Source: Promicromonospora sp. AC04 (GTDB taxonomy: Bacteria; Actinomycetota; Actinomycetes; Actinomycetales; Cellulomonadaceae). From it: 64,000 nucleotides of DNA. The stretch covers positions 273,601 to 337,600 of the forward strand of contig NZ_QBUG01000008.1 of assembly GCF_003058225.1 (NCBI RefSeq), read 5' to 3'. Shown here piece after piece: positions 23,678 to 33,292 of this stretch (within the stretch, counting starts at the first letter, position 1; each line of letters begins with the position of its first letter). Below the pieces are notes generated by a model. That model had not been told where the DNA came from. It saw only the letters and a program-made list of their open reading frames with translations, and did not search any database. A program made the translations under genes and the position numbers.

Positions 23678-26600
23678 ATGAGCACTACCCCTTCAGCACG
23701 CCCACTGACGTGGGCACAGAGCTGGCGCAGACCGTTGTCGCCGCACTCGCGGCGCGCCGCCGTCGCGGCGCTCGCGACCCTGGCGCTCGCCGGTGGCACG
23801 GTTGGCGCGGCGGTGGCCGCCCCGGCCACGGCCCAGGAGCTCCCCGCCCCCGACCTGCACTACACGATGGACGACGTCACCGGCGACGTCGTCCCCGACT
23901 CGTCGGGCAACGGGCTGGACGGTGCGATCTCCGGCACAACGAGCCTGGTCGACGCCGAGGGCGGCGGCACGGCGCTCGACCTGCCCGGCGGGTCGGGCGG
24001 CGGCTACGTGACGATCCCGCGCCCGGCCCTCGCGGGCGCCACCGACCTCACGGTCTCGGCGCGCGTGCGCTGGGACGGCGCGGGCGGGGCGTGGCAGCGG
24101 ATCTTCGACCTCGGCACGGACACCACGCGCTACCTGTTCGCGACGCCGTCGAACGGCGACGGCAGGTTCCGCACCGCCCTGACGACCAACGGAGGCGGGG
24201 GCGAGGCCCAGGTCGCCGGGTACGGCCCCCTGCGCGCCGACGACTGGGTGACGTACACGGTCACGCTCGACACCGCGACGGACCAGGTCACCACCTACCT
24301 CGACGGCGTCGCCGTCGGCTCGGCGCGGTCCACCGTGGCGGCCGCCGACCTGCTCACCTCCACCGCGCAGTCCGCCGGCTACCTCGGGAAGTCCTTCTAC
24401 CCGGACCCGCTCCTCGACGGCGCGATCGACGACTTCCGCCTGTACCGGGCCACGCTGAGCGCCGAGCAGGTGGCCGAGCTCGCGGGCGAGGCCCCCGGCC
24501 TGGTGGAGCTGACGGCGGACAGCTTCGACGTCCGCACGATCGTCGCGGCCGCTCCTGACCTGCCCGGGGCGGTGCGTGCCTCCTTCACGGACGGCTACGA
24601 CCGCGACGTGCCGGTGACCTGGGACGAGATCGACCCGGCGCAGTACGCGCAGCCGGGGGAGTTCACGGTCGCGGGTGAGGCGGCAGGGCTGCCGGTGACC
24701 GCAACCGTCACCGTGCACCGGGGCGAGCTGCGGGTCGACCTCGGATCGGCGACCGGGACGTTCCACGGCGGGGCGTCCGGCACGCTGTACGGGCTGTACG
24801 GCGACGGGCTGCCGAGCGACAACCTCATCGAGGGGATGGGGATCCGGACCGTCTCGACCAAGGCGCAGGACGGGCCCCAGCATCCCGGTGCCGACGCGCT
24901 GGAGGTCGTCCGGCCGCTCGCCGACGCCACCGACGGCGACGTCTACATCTACATGACCGACATCCACCGCGGCTTCCCGTACGAGTGGCCGGGCGCCACC
25001 CCCGAGGAGAAGCTCGACACCTTCGTGGACAAGATCGCGACCCAGGTCGACCAGGTGCTCGAGCTCCCGGCGGAGTACCAGGACAACGTCGTCTTCGTCC
25101 CGTTCAACGAGCCAGAGGGCAACATGTTCGGGACCGGCCGGTGGAGCTACGACGGCACGTCGTGGCTCGACGACCCGACGGACTACTTCGCCGCCTGGGA
25201 CCGGGTCCACGCCGTCATCAAGGACAAGATGCCGCAGGCGCGCATCGCGGGCCCGAACACCAGCATCCTGTTCGGCCAGGTCAAGGGCTTCCTCGAGCAC
25301 ACTGTCGAGGCCGGGACCGTCCCGGACGTCATCACCTGGCACGAGCTGTCCCACCCGGAGAAGATCCGCGAGTCGGTCGCGACGTACCGCGGCTGGGAGG
25401 CCGAGGTCTTCGCCGGCACCGAGCTGGCGGGCACCAACCTGCCGATCAACATCAACGAGTATGCGTTCAACTACCACACCTCGGTTCCCGGCCAGATGAT
25501 CCAGTGGATCTCGGCCATCGAGGACTCCAAGGTCGACGCCGACATCGCGTACTGGAACATCGACGGGAACCTGTCCGACTCCGCCGTGCAGTCCGACCGC
25601 GGCAACGGGCAGTGGTGGCTGTTCAACGCGTACGCCCAGATGAGCGGGCACACCGTCGAGGTGACGCCGCCGTTCCCGGGCGAGAACTACACGCTGCAGG
25701 GCGTCTCCACCCTGGACGCCGACCGCGCGATCTCGCGCACCATCGTCGGCGGGGCCGACGGCGCCGCGCCGGTCGAGCTGGTGAACGTACCCGGCGCGGT
25801 GTTCGGCGACGACGTGCGCGTCACGGTGCGCGAGATCCCCTGGACCGGCCAGCTCGGGGACTCCGCCCAGCCGCGCCACCTCACCGAGACCACCGTGCCG
25901 GTGACCGACGGAAAGGTAGTCGTCGACTTCGACGGTGCGTCGCTGCCGCTGCTGCGCGAGTCGTCGGCGTACGAGATCGTCGTGACGCCCGCGGGCGTCG
26001 GCGAGACCACGAGCACGGCACCGACCTCCTGGGAGGGCAGCTACGAGGCGGAGGACGCCACCTACACCGGCTCGGGCTACAGCCTGAACGGCCCGGAGGG
26101 CTCGCCGTCGGACGTCGGCAAGTTCTACACCTCCGGCGGGTACGACGTCGGCGGCCTGCGCACCGGCTCGGACGGCGTCCTCGACTTCGAGGTCACGGTG
26201 CCCGAGGACGGCACCTACGACCTGTCCGTCTTCGCCAACAGCCTCAACACCTTCGACAGGGTGGCGGAGCAGGGCCCGACCAACGTGTTCCTGCGGGTCG
26301 ACGGCGCCGCCGAGCAGGAGCTCCACCTGCCGCTCGGCTACAAGTGGGTGGTCTGGGACCACGCCGACACCACCGTGGACCTCACGGCGGGCACGCACAC
26401 GATCTCGCTCGCGGCGCGGAGCCTCGACGGCAGCGGCGTGACCCGGGGCGACACGATCCTCGACCGCATCACCCTGGCCCTGCCCGGCCCGGACGCCGAG
26501 ACGTCCGTGTACGAGGCCGAGCTCGCGACGCTCGACGGCGGGAGCGCGCTGTACGACGCGCCGCGCGGCGTCGACCCGGCCGAGGTGTCCGGCGCCGGCG

Positions 26601-27436
26601 GCGTCGAGCTGGCCGAGGGCGAGACCGCCACGTTCTGGGTCTACGGGGCGGACGACGGCGAGGCGACACTCAGCGCGGACGTCCTCGGCGCCGGCCGGCG
26701 CTACGGCAGCGGGACCCTTTCGGTCAACGGCCGCGCCGTCCTCGACCTCACGCAGGGCCGGTACAGGCCCGGCCGGTCTGAGCAGGGCCGGCCCACGCAG
26801 GACCAGAGGGTGGCCGCACACCTGTCCGGCGGCGTGAACAAGGTGGTCGTGACGGGCGGCGCAGGCGGCATCGTCGTCGACCGGCTGACGACGACAGCGG
26901 GGACCGGGGCGCTCGCGGCCACGCGGTACCAGGCCGAGGACGCCGAGCTCGCCGGCTCCGCGACGGTGTCCGAGCTGTCGCTGGCCGAGGGCGGCCAGGC
27001 CGTGACCGACGTCGGCGGCGAGCCGGGCAACCACAGCACCCTGACGTTCCGGGTCGACGCCGACCGGGCCGGCCCGCACGCCGTCGTCCTGCGGTACTCC
27101 AACCCGGAGCAGTCGCCCGCGTCGCACTACAACCCCGACCCGATCGCCCGGCGGGCGGACATCTCGGTGAACGGCGGCGCGTCGTTGCCGGTGCTCTTCC
27201 CCCACTCGTTCCACGAGAACAACTTCTGGGAGAAGACCGTCGTGCTCGACCTCGACGAGGGGGCGAACACCATCACCCTGAGCTCGCAGGAGGCGCCGAA
27301 CTTCGACGGCACCACCTACGCCTCGGACGTCTGGCCCGACTTCCCGCTGCGGTCGCGCTGGGCGCCGGTCGTCGACCGGATCACGGTGTCGCCGCTCGCG
27401 GCGCGGCTCCGGACCAAGGCGGTCGCCGGCGACTGA
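23678..27436 (+). CDS. Secreted multidomain glycoside hydrolase (LamG, Ig-like, clan GH-A, three CBM-like modules)
   Basis: 1252 residues with a long signal peptide (cleavage near AAPATAQE, about 50). Order: LamG/concanavalin-like domain (about 60-270; YTMDDVTGDVVPDSSGNGLDG to LYRATLSAEQVAELAG), bacterial Ig-like domain (275-350), TIM-barrel (360-690) with acid/base candidate in VPFNEPEGNMFG and nucleophile candidate in ININEYAFNYHT, a beta-sandwich, then CBM35/CBM6-like modules at about 785-930, 940-1075 and 1085-1240. The barrel is paralogous to the enzyme at 12718 (shared VPDVI-WHEL and INEY). No sortase signal, so it is released. GAAGGAAGG precedes the ATG. A LacI palindrome at the promoter ties it to the regulon. 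Confidence 0.82.
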   Translation: MSTTPSARPLTWAQSWRRPLSPHSRRAAVAALATLALAGGTVGAAVAAPATAQELPAPDLHYTMDDVTGDVVPDSSGNGLDGAISGTTSLVDAEGGGTALDLPGGSGGGYVTIPRPALAGATDLTVSARVRWDGAGGAWQRIFDLGTDTTRYLFATPSNGDGRFRTALTTNGGGGEAQVAGYGPLRADDWVTYTVTLDTATDQVTTYLDGVAVGSARSTVAAADLLTSTAQSAGYLGKSFYPDPLLDGAIDDFRLYRATLSAEQVAELAGEAPGLVELTADSFDVRTIVAAAPDLPGAVRASFTDGYDRDVPVTWDEIDPAQYAQPGEFTVAGEAAGLPVTATVTVHRGELRVDLGSATGTFHGGASGTLYGLYGDGLPSDNLIEGMGIRTVSTKAQDGPQHPGADALEVVRPLADATDGDVYIYMTDIHRGFPYEWPGATPEEKLDTFVDKIATQVDQVLELPAEYQDNVVFVPFNEPEGNMFGTGRWSYDGTSWLDDPTDYFAAWDRVHAVIKDKMPQARIAGPNTSILFGQVKGFLEHTVEAGTVPDVITWHELSHPEKIRESVATYRGWEAEVFAGTELAGTNLPININEYAFNYHTSVPGQMIQWISAIEDSKVDADIAYWNIDGNLSDSAVQSDRGNGQWWLFNAYAQMSGHTVEVTPPFPGENYTLQGVSTLDADRAISRTIVGGADGAAPVELVNVPGAVFGDDVRVTVREIPWTGQLGDSAQPRHLTETTVPVTDGKVVVDFDGASLPLLRESSAYEIVVTPAGVGETTSTAPTSWEGSYEAEDATYTGSGYSLNGPEGSPSDVGKFYTSGGYDVGGLRTGSDGVLDFEVTVPEDGTYDLSVFANSLNTFDRVAEQGPTNVFLRVDGAAEQELHLPLGYKWVVWDHADTTVDLTAGTHTISLAARSLDGSGVTRGDTILDRITLALPGPDAETSVYEAELATLDGGSALYDAPRGVDPAEVSGAGGVELAEGETATFWVYGADDGEATLSADVLGAGRRYGSGTLSVNGRAVLDLTQGRYRPGRSEQGRPTQDQRVAAHLSGGVNKVVVTGGAGGIVVDRLTTTAGTGALAATRYQAEDAELAGSATVSELSLAEGGQAVTDVGGEPGNHSTLTFRVDADRAGPHAVVLRYSNPEQSPASHYNPDPIARRADISVNGGASLPVLFPHSFHENNFWEKTVVLDLDEGANTITLSSQEAPNFDGTTYASDVWPDFPLRSRWAPVVDRITVSPLAARLRTKAVAGD

Positions 27437-27446
27437 CCAGGGCTGA

Positions 27447-27524
27447 ACGGTGAGGGCGGGGTTCTTGTCGGGACAGCGGTCGTTACAACGGTCGTCGACC
27501 CGACAAGAACCCCGCCCTCACCGT
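27447..27524. terminator. Hairpin with 26-bp perfect arms
   Basis: Arms 27447-27472 and 27499-27524 pair without mismatch around a 26-nt loop (stem contains GAGGGCGGGGTTCTTGTC). No T-tract. Begins 11 bases after the large GH stop and is its probable terminator. Confidence 0.85.
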
Positions 27525-27672
27525 GCGTCACGGGCTGGGGCGGCCGCCCAGGGTCACCCGCGCTCATCGCCGAGGGCCGCCCCGCCGGATGGCGGGTGCG
27601 CGGCACCAAGAGCGCCTCGTTCGGCGGATGTTCTTCAAGGACCCGGGGCCGAGACTGATCCTGTACCGCACC

Positions 27673-27766
27673 GCAGGACAAGATCACCGCAGGACGAGAT
27701 CACCGCAGGACAAGATCACCGCCGGACCGTTCACCTCAGGACAGTTCAGGACAGTTCAGGACAGTT
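27673..27766. repeat. 16-bp and 10-bp tandem repeats in the esterase leader
   Basis: GCAGGACAAGATCACC occurs three times (27673, 27689, 27705), followed by a shorter variant and three copies of TCAGGACAGT (27735-27764). With the hairpin this fills the 353-bp gap before the esterase; no gene seen. Confidence 0.88.
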
Positions 27767-27789
27767 CACCGCAGAACAAAGGAGTTCTC

Positions 27790-28761
27790 ATGGCCGAGAC
27801 CGTGAAGAGGCCGCCCTTCGACCCCGAGCTCGAGGCCACGCTCGCGCTGTTCGCCGACCAGCTGCCGCCCACGATCACGCCCGAGATGATCCCGCTGCTC
27901 CGCCAAGGTAGGTCCGTGTTCGACACGAACGTGGACGACGTGCTGGCGGAGGCGGGGGTCGAGCGCCGGGACGTCACCGTCCCCGGGCACGCCGGCGACG
28001 AGATCGAGGTGAGCGTGCTGAGCCGCCAGGGACGGACCGGCGTCGGACCGGGCGTCTTCCACACCCATGGCGGCGGGATGATCATGGGGGACCGGTTCAC
28101 CGGGCTGGACCAGCTCCTGGGCTGGATCACGGACTTCGACGCGGTGGTCGTCACCGTGGAGTATCGCCTCGCGCCCGAGTTCCCCGACCCGTACCCCGTG
28201 CGGGACTGCTACGCGGGCCTCGTGTGGACGGCCGAGCACGCCGAGGAGCTGGGCATCGACCCCGATCGCCTCATCATCGCCGGCGCGAGCGCAGGGGGCG
28301 GCCTCGCCGCCGGGACCGCGCTGCTCGCCCGCGACGAGGGCGGCCCGGCCCTCGCGGGGCAGGTCCTGATCTACCCCATGCTCGACGACCGCGACCAGAC
28401 GGTCTCCACGGTCCAGATCGACGGGGTGGGGGTGTGGGACCGCAGCTCGAACGTCACCGGGTGGTCGGCACTCCTCGGCGACCGCCGGGGGACCGACGAC
28501 GTCTCGGTCTACGCCGCCCCGGCGCGTGCGACCGACCTGTCCGGCCTGCCGCCGGCCTTCATCGACTGCGGGAGCGCCGAGGTCTTCCGCGACGAGGACG
28601 TCGCCTACGCCACGGCGTTGTGGCATGCGGGCGTGCAGGCCGAGCTGCACGTGTGGCCCGGCGGGTTCCACGGCTTCGACATGATGGCGCCGCACACCGT
28701 CCTGGCCAAGTCGATGCGCGCGGCGCGCGACTCCTGGGTGGCGCGCACCCTCGGCGTCTGA
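27790..28761 (+). CDS. Alpha/beta hydrolase, hormone-sensitive-lipase-type esterase
   Basis: 323 residues; ATG 27790 has AAAGGAG six bases upstream, and the frame upstream of it is repeat-derived. HSL family signatures: oxyanion HTHGGGMIMG, nucleophile elbow GASAGGGLA, acid in FIDCGSAEVFRDED, and catalytic His in GGFHGFD. No signal peptide. Substrates of this family are short-chain esters; beside the glycan genes an acetyl or feruloyl esterase role is conceivable, but nothing in the sequence shows it. Monocistronic. Confidence 0.9.
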   Translation: MAETVKRPPFDPELEATLALFADQLPPTITPEMIPLLRQGRSVFDTNVDDVLAEAGVERRDVTVPGHAGDEIEVSVLSRQGRTGVGPGVFHTHGGGMIMGDRFTGLDQLLGWITDFDAVVVTVEYRLAPEFPDPYPVRDCYAGLVWTAEHAEELGIDPDRLIIAGASAGGGLAAGTALLARDEGGPALAGQVLIYPMLDDRDQTVSTVQIDGVGVWDRSSNVTGWSALLGDRRGTDDVSVYAAPARATDLSGLPPAFIDCGSAEVFRDEDVAYATALWHAGVQAELHVWPGGFHGFDMMAPHTVLAKSMRAARDSWVARTLGV

Positions 28762-28855
28762 CCGAGCTGCGTGGTGCCTCCGCGGCCCGGCATCAGGCGC
28801 CCGGGCCGCGGCGCCGTCCGGCTAGTGTTGGGGGCACACGCGCGATGGAGCGAAC

Positions 28856-29965
28856 ATGCAAGAACTCGTGGGCCGCCTGACCGCACTGGACCCCGAAGCC
28901 AGCGAGACCCTCAAGGTCGTGGCGTACTTCGATGTGCTCGTCGCGGGCGGCGCCGGGCTTCAGGCGCTGCTGCGCGGGGCGGCGGTGCTCAGCGGCACGG
29001 TCGCCGGCGCGACCGACGGCCGGCGGACGTACCGCATGGGGCCCGACGGCGACCGCCGGACCGAGACCGTGCAGGTCCAGCCGCACTGGCCGTCCCGCTC
29101 GAAGGACGACCGAAGCGTCTGGCTCGAGCGCGAGGGCTCCCCGCACGCGAACGACGACATGGTCATCGAGAGACTGGCGCTCGCCGCCGACCTCGTCGGG
29201 TCGCGTCGTCCCGGCGAACCGGGAAGCTCGCTCGAGACGGCCATCGATGCCACCCGGGACGCGGACGAGCGCCTGGTCGCGCTGTCGCGGCTCCGGCTCG
29301 ATCCAGCGCGAGAGGTTCGCATCGCGGCGCTCCCGCCGTCGCACGACGTGGACGGCGCCCTGTCGACGGTCGTGGCGACCCCCTACGGTCTGGTGCGCGC
29401 GGTGGTGCTCGGCCAGGGGGCGACGGTCCCCGGCCCCGCCGGAGTGGGCGTCCCGCGCCGCGCGGACCAGCTTCCGGAGTCCTTCCGGACGGCGGTCCTC
29501 GCCCTCCGGCTGCTGCCCAAGCCCAGTCCTGGGAGCGGCGCCAAGCGCAGTCCGGGGAGCGGCGTCGGGTGCAGTCCGGGGAGCGGCGCCGGGCGCAGTC
29601 CCGGAAGTGCCGGGAGCGATGCTCGGAGCCATACCGGGAGAAGCTCCGGGAGCGAAGCCGTCATAGACGCTGCCGACCTCGGCGTAGTCCTCGCCGCCGT
29701 CAGCGCGCTCGAACCCGTCGCCGCGCAGCAGCCGGACGTCGTCGCGCTCGCGCGGCTCGACGCCCGGACCCGCGCGGTGCTCGACGAGCTCGCCGGCTCG
29801 GAGAGTGTGCGCGCGGCCGCGACGTCGCTCGGCATGCACCACTCGACGCTCCAGGCACGCCACGACACCCTGACGACCGAGCTCGGCTACGACCCGCGGT
29901 CCCTGCACGGCCGGGCGCGGTTCCAGCTCGCCCGCCTCCTCCTGCGCCTGGTCGAGAACCACTGA
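28856..29965 (+). CDS. PucR-type C-terminal HTH regulator
   Basis: 369 residues. The last 60 (AVLDELAGSESVRAAATSLGMHHSTLQARHDTLTTELGYDP) form the PucR/CdaR-type HTH. The N-terminal 250 residues resemble the variable sensor part of actinobacterial PucR-like proteins (LVVYFD-like start, HANDDMVIERLALAADLV), with no recognised ligand motif. Residues about 223-255 are four copies of an 8-residue repeat (SPGSGAGR) from 24-bp units at 29521-29612, inserted in the linker before the HTH domain. Followed by two hairpins; target genes unknown. Confidence 0.72.
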   Translation: MQELVGRLTALDPEASETLKVVAYFDVLVAGGAGLQALLRGAAVLSGTVAGATDGRRTYRMGPDGDRRTETVQVQPHWPSRSKDDRSVWLEREGSPHANDDMVIERLALAADLVGSRRPGEPGSSLETAIDATRDADERLVALSRLRLDPAREVRIAALPPSHDVDGALSTVVATPYGLVRAVVLGQGATVPGPAGVGVPRRADQLPESFRTAVLALRLLPKPSPGSGAKRSPGSGVGCSPGSGAGRSPGSAGSDARSHTGRSSGSEAVIDAADLGVVLAAVSALEPVAAQQPDVVALARLDARTRAVLDELAGSESVRAAATSLGMHHSTLQARHDTLTTELGYDPRSLHGRARFQLARLLLRLVENH

Positions 29966-30009
29966 CCTGCCTGCGCAGCCGACCGCCGGAGCGGCCGCTG
30001 CTGAGGTTC

Positions 30010-30070
30010 GTTCAGCAGGCTCCAGGAGTCCATGAACCGCTGCATCATGGCGCTCTCGAGCCTGCTGAAC
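30010..30070. terminator. Hairpin with 13-bp arms and long loop
   Basis: GTTCAGCAGGCTC (30010-30022) pairs with GAGCCTGCTGAAC (30058-30070) around 35 nt. Downstream of the PucR-type gene. Confidence 0.55.
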
Positions 30071-30159
30071 CAGACTCAGGAGTGGGTCTTCCGGGGGCCG
30101 AAGGCGGACTCGCGCATCACCTGGTGACGACGACCCGGTGACGCCGAGGGGGTAGCGCT

Positions 30160-30206
30160 GAGGGGGTAACGCCGAGCGAGCAGTGCTCGCTCAGCGTTAC
30201 CCCCTC
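30160..30206. terminator. Bidirectional terminator hairpin
   Basis: Twenty-two-base arms with one mismatch around AGT (stem contains GAGGGGGTAACG and GAGCGAGC). Sits between the convergent PucR-type and gluconate permease genes, so it can serve both. Confidence 0.82.
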
Positions 30207-30238
30207 GGGTGGGTATGGCGTTCCTGGTCGAAGACCTA

Positions 30239-31810
30239 CTAGACGAAGGCTCCCAGGACCAGGACCACGACCAGGGCCACCACGGAGAGCACCGACTCCA
30301 TCAGCGACCAGGTCTTGAACGTCTGGCCGACGGTCATGCCGAAGTACTCCTTGACGAGCCAGAACCCGGCGTCGTTCACGTGGGAGAGGAACACCGACCC
30401 CGCGCCGATCGCGAGCACGAGCAGCGCGGCGTGGGTGGGCTCGAGGCCCACGGCCAGGGGCGCCATGATGCCCGCGGCAGTGATCGTCGCAACGGTGGCC
30501 GACCCGGTGGCGATCCGGATGAGCGCGGCCACCATCCAGCCGGCGAGCAGCGGCGTGATGCCGGCGTCGGCGATGCCGGACGCGATGACCTCGCCGACGC
30601 CGGAGTCCACGAGCGTCTGCTTGAAGCCGCCGCCGGCGCCGACGATGAGCAGGATCCCGGCGATCGGCGCGAAGGAGGAGCCGACCAGGTCGCCGATCTG
30701 CTGGCGCGTGCGGCCGACGGCGGAGCCGAAGGCGACCAGCGCGACCAGCGACGTGATGAGCAGCGCGACCAGCGGCGTGCCGAGGAACTCCAGCACGGTT
30801 CCGTAGCCGGTCTCGGTCGCGCCGGCGATCTCGATCACGGACCGCGCCAGCATCAGGATCACCGGGAGCAGCACGACCAGGACCGAGACACCGAACGAGG
30901 GCTTGCGCAGCCCGGCTGTGGCGGACGGCGCGGTGACGGTCGCCGTGGCCGTCGCGTTCGGCGTGGTGCCGTTCGGTGCGGTGCCGTTCACTGCAGTGCC
31001 GTTCGGTGTGGTGCCGTTGGGTGCAGTGCCGTTCGGTGCGGTGCCGCCGTCGGCCGGGGTACCCGCACCGCCGTCGGACATGCCCAGGACGGTGACGGGC
31101 GGCTCGAGCCGCACCCAGCGGGTGAGCGGGATAGCGAGCAGCGGGCCGGCGACGATCACCGTCGGGATCGCGACCAGGAGCCCGAGCCCGAGCGTGAGGC
31201 CCAGGTCGGCGCCGAGGGCGTCGATGGCGAGCAGCGGCCCCGGGTGCGGCGGGACCAGGCCGTGCAGCGCGGAGAGGCCCGCGAGCGCCGGGATGCCGAC
31301 CAGGATCGGGTTCACGCGCATGCGCCGCGCGACGATCATCACGACCGGGATCAGCAGGACGACGCCGACCTCGAAGAACAGGGGGATGCCGACCACGAAC
31401 GCGATGAGCGCCATGGCCCAGGGCAGTCGCTTCGCCGGAGTCTTGTCGAGGATGGTGTCGACGATGCTGTCGGCGCCGCCGGAGTCGATGAGCAGCTTGC
31501 CGATGATCGCGCCGAGCGCGATGAGCACGCCGACGCCCGCGACGGTGGTGCCGAGGCCCGTGGAGAAGCTGGTGAACGCGTCGGTGAGGCCGGTCCCGGC
31601 CACGATCGCGAGCACGCCGGACCCGAGCACGAGCGCCAGGAACGGGTGCATCTTGAGCCACACGATGAGCCCGACGATGACGGCGATACCGATGATCGCC
31701 GCGAGGACGAGCTGCGGGGTGGAGGCGGTCGGGCCGGGGTCGGCGGCCGCCTGGGGGAGGGCGGCCGCGGCGGCGGCGCCCTGGGCGAGCAGGCTGGTGG
31801 CGTGGAGCAT
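30239..31810 (-). CDS. gntP: GntP-family gluconate:H+ symporter
   Basis: 523 residues with about 12-14 membrane helices. Family blocks: KMHPFLALVLGSGVLAIVAG, IGKLLIDSGGADSIVDTIL, GIPLFFEVGVVLLIPVV, HGLVPPHPGPLLAI, FLSHVNDAGFWLVKEYFGM and QTFKTWSLMESVLSVVALV. The start overlaps the gluconokinase stop by one base (TGATG), so the two are coupled. A cytoplasmic loop near residues 255-295 holds an in-frame repeat of TAPNG/TTPNG (15-bp units, about 30960-31060) absent from typical members. Confidence 0.93.
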   Translation of the reverse strand: MLHATSLLAQGAAAAAALPQAAADPGPTASTPQLVLAAIIGIAVIVGLIVWLKMHPFLALVLGSGVLAIVAGTGLTDAFTSFSTGLGTTVAGVGVLIALGAIIGKLLIDSGGADSIVDTILDKTPAKRLPWAMALIAFVVGIPLFFEVGVVLLIPVVMIVARRMRVNPILVGIPALAGLSALHGLVPPHPGPLLAIDALGADLGLTLGLGLLVAIPTVIVAGPLLAIPLTRWVRLEPPVTVLGMSDGGAGTPADGGTAPNGTAPNGTTPNGTAVNGTAPNGTTPNATATATVTAPSATAGLRKPSFGVSVLVVLLPVILMLARSVIEIAGATETGYGTVLEFLGTPLVALLITSLVALVAFGSAVGRTRQQIGDLVGSSFAPIAGILLIVGAGGGFKQTLVDSGVGEVIASGIADAGITPLLAGWMVAALIRIATGSATVATITAAGIMAPLAVGLEPTHAALLVLAIGAGSVFLSHVNDAGFWLVKEYFGMTVGQTFKTWSLMESVLSVVALVVVLVLGAFV

Positions 31811-32472
31811 CAGTGGTCCTCAGGCTCTGTGGTGGGCTCGGTCTTGGTCACGGCGGCGCCGGTCGGGTTGGCACTGGTCAGGTTCGTGCCGGCAGGCTCG
31901 TCGAGCCGGTGCAGGATCTCGTCGACTATCTGGTCCGGCCGCGGCGTGATGTCGACGGCGAACCCGGGCTCGTCGTCCTCCAGCGGCTCCAGAGCGGCGA
32001 GCTGGCTGTCGAGCATCTCCGGCTTCATGAAGTGCCCGGCGCGGCCCTGGATGCGCTCGCGCAGCAGGTCGTAGGAGCCGGTGAGATGCACGAACCGCAC
32101 GTCGCCCGCCGTCTCCAGCAGGTCGCGGTAGCTGTGCCGGAGCGCGCTGCACGGCACCACCGCGCTGCGCCCCTCGTTGAGCTCCTTGGCGAACCAGTCC
32201 CGGATCCCGCGCAGCCACGGCCAGCGGTCCTCGTCGTCCAGCGGGTGGCCGGCGGCCATCTTGGCGACGTTCGCCGGCGAGTGGAAGTCGTCGCCCTCGG
32301 CGAACGATGCGCCGAGCCGGCCGGCCAGGAGGGCGGCGACCGTCGTCTTGCCCGACCCGGCCACGCCCATCACGACGATCGCCCGGGGTCTGCGGTCCGT
32401 CCCGCTGCTGCCTGTCCCGCTGCTGCTTGTCTGGGTCGAGAACATCTCTGTCTCGGTGACGTCTGCGTCCAT
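31810..32472 (-). CDS. gntK: Gluconokinase
   Basis: 220 residues from ATG 32472 (GAGG about ten bases upstream; earlier in-frame starts reach into the regulator's operator). Walker A is GVAGSGKTTVAA, followed by the gluconokinase marker FAEGDDFHSPANVAKMAAGHPLDDEDRWPWL, then VPCSALRHSYRDLL and GRAGHFMKPEMLDSQLAALEPL. Phosphorylates gluconate to 6-phosphogluconate. The C-terminal ~25 residues are a Thr/Pro tail. First gene of the gntK-gntP unit, divergent from the GntR regulator. Confidence 0.94.
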   Translation of the reverse strand: MDADVTETEMFSTQTSSSGTGSSGTDRRPRAIVVMGVAGSGKTTVAALLAGRLGASFAEGDDFHSPANVAKMAAGHPLDDEDRWPWLRGIRDWFAKELNEGRSAVVPCSALRHSYRDLLETAGDVRFVHLTGSYDLLRERIQGRAGHFMKPEMLDSQLAALEPLEDDEPGFAVDITPRPDQIVDEILHRLDEPAGTNLTSANPTGAAVTKTEPTTEPEDH

Positions 32473-32516
32473 GTACCCATCCTCACCCATTGATGACACC
32501 ATTACGGCGTGATTAA

Positions 32517-32549
32517 TGTCACCAATAGTGCGCCGATCAACTGGTGACA
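32517..32549. promoter_or_regulatory. Candidate GntR operator between gntK and gntR
   Basis: TGTCACCA (32517-32524) and TGGTGACA (32542-32549) form an inverted repeat with a 17-bp spacer; a third related element TGACACCAT lies at 32493-32501. The region covers both divergent promoters. Confidence 0.55.
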
Positions 32550-32572
32550 ACGGCGCAAACTACGCTAGGAGG

Positions 32573-33274
32573 ATGCCCCCAGTGCTGCACAGCCCCGTTC
32601 TCGAGGCCCTGGGCCGACGCATCACCGGCGGCGAGCTGCCCGCCGGGGCGGTGCTGACGCTCGACGGGATCGGAACCGAGTTCGGCGTGTCCCGCACCGT
32701 CGCGCGCGAGGCGATGCGCCTGCTCGAAGGGCTCGGGTTGGTCCGCTCCGGCCCGCGCGTCGGGATCGTCGTGCTTCCCCACGCGGCGTGGAACGTGCTC
32801 GATCCCCGGGTTATCGCGTGGCGGCTGGACGGTCCCGGGCGCACCTCGCAGCTGCGCTCGCTGACCGAGCTGCGCCAGGCGGTCGAGCCGCTCGCCGCGG
32901 CCGGCGCCGCGCGGGGCGCGACGGCGGCCGTCCGCGACGAGCTGGTCGCGACCGCACGCCGGCTGCGCAAGCTGGGCGAGGCGGGCGAGGGCGACCGCGA
33001 GGAGTTCCTGGCGCTCGACATCCGGATGCACGAGCTCCTCCTGCGGTCCAGCGGGAACGAGCTGTTCAGCGCGCTCGCCGACGTCGTCGCCGTCGTCATC
33101 TCCGGGCGCATCCACCTCGGCCTCATGCCTGCCCACCCCGTGCCGGAGGCTCTCGACGCGCACGAGGCGGTCGCGCGGGCGGTCGCCACGGGCGACGCGG
33201 ACGCCGCCGAGGAGGCGATGGCGCGCATAGTGCGCGAGGTGCGCGGGGCGCTCGACGGGCGCGAGCAGGGGTAG
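32573..33274 (+). CDS. gntR: GntR/FCD-family regulator of gluconate genes
   Basis: About 233 residues. The winged HTH is ITGGELPAGAVLTLDGIGTEFGVSRTVAREAMRLLEGLGLV. The FCD ligand domain includes LRSLTELRQAVEPLAA, DIRMHELLLRSSGNELF, ISGRIHLG and AHEAVARAVATGDADAAEEAM, with the FCD metal-site acidic and histidine residues visible. TACGCT (32561-32566) lies six bases before ATG 32573, the leaderless pattern. AGGAGG directly abuts that ATG and would instead suit GTG 32582, so the start is ambiguous by three codons. Confidence 0.9.
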   Translation: MPPVLHSPVLEALGRRITGGELPAGAVLTLDGIGTEFGVSRTVAREAMRLLEGLGLVRSGPRVGIVVLPHAAWNVLDPRVIAWRLDGPGRTSQLRSLTELRQAVEPLAAAGAARGATAAVRDELVATARRLRKLGEAGEGDREEFLALDIRMHELLLRSSGNELFSALADVVAVVISGRIHLGLMPAHPVPEALDAHEAVARAVATGDADAAEEAMARIVREVRGALDGREQG

Positions 33275-33292
33275 CTCCGGTATGAATGGGGC

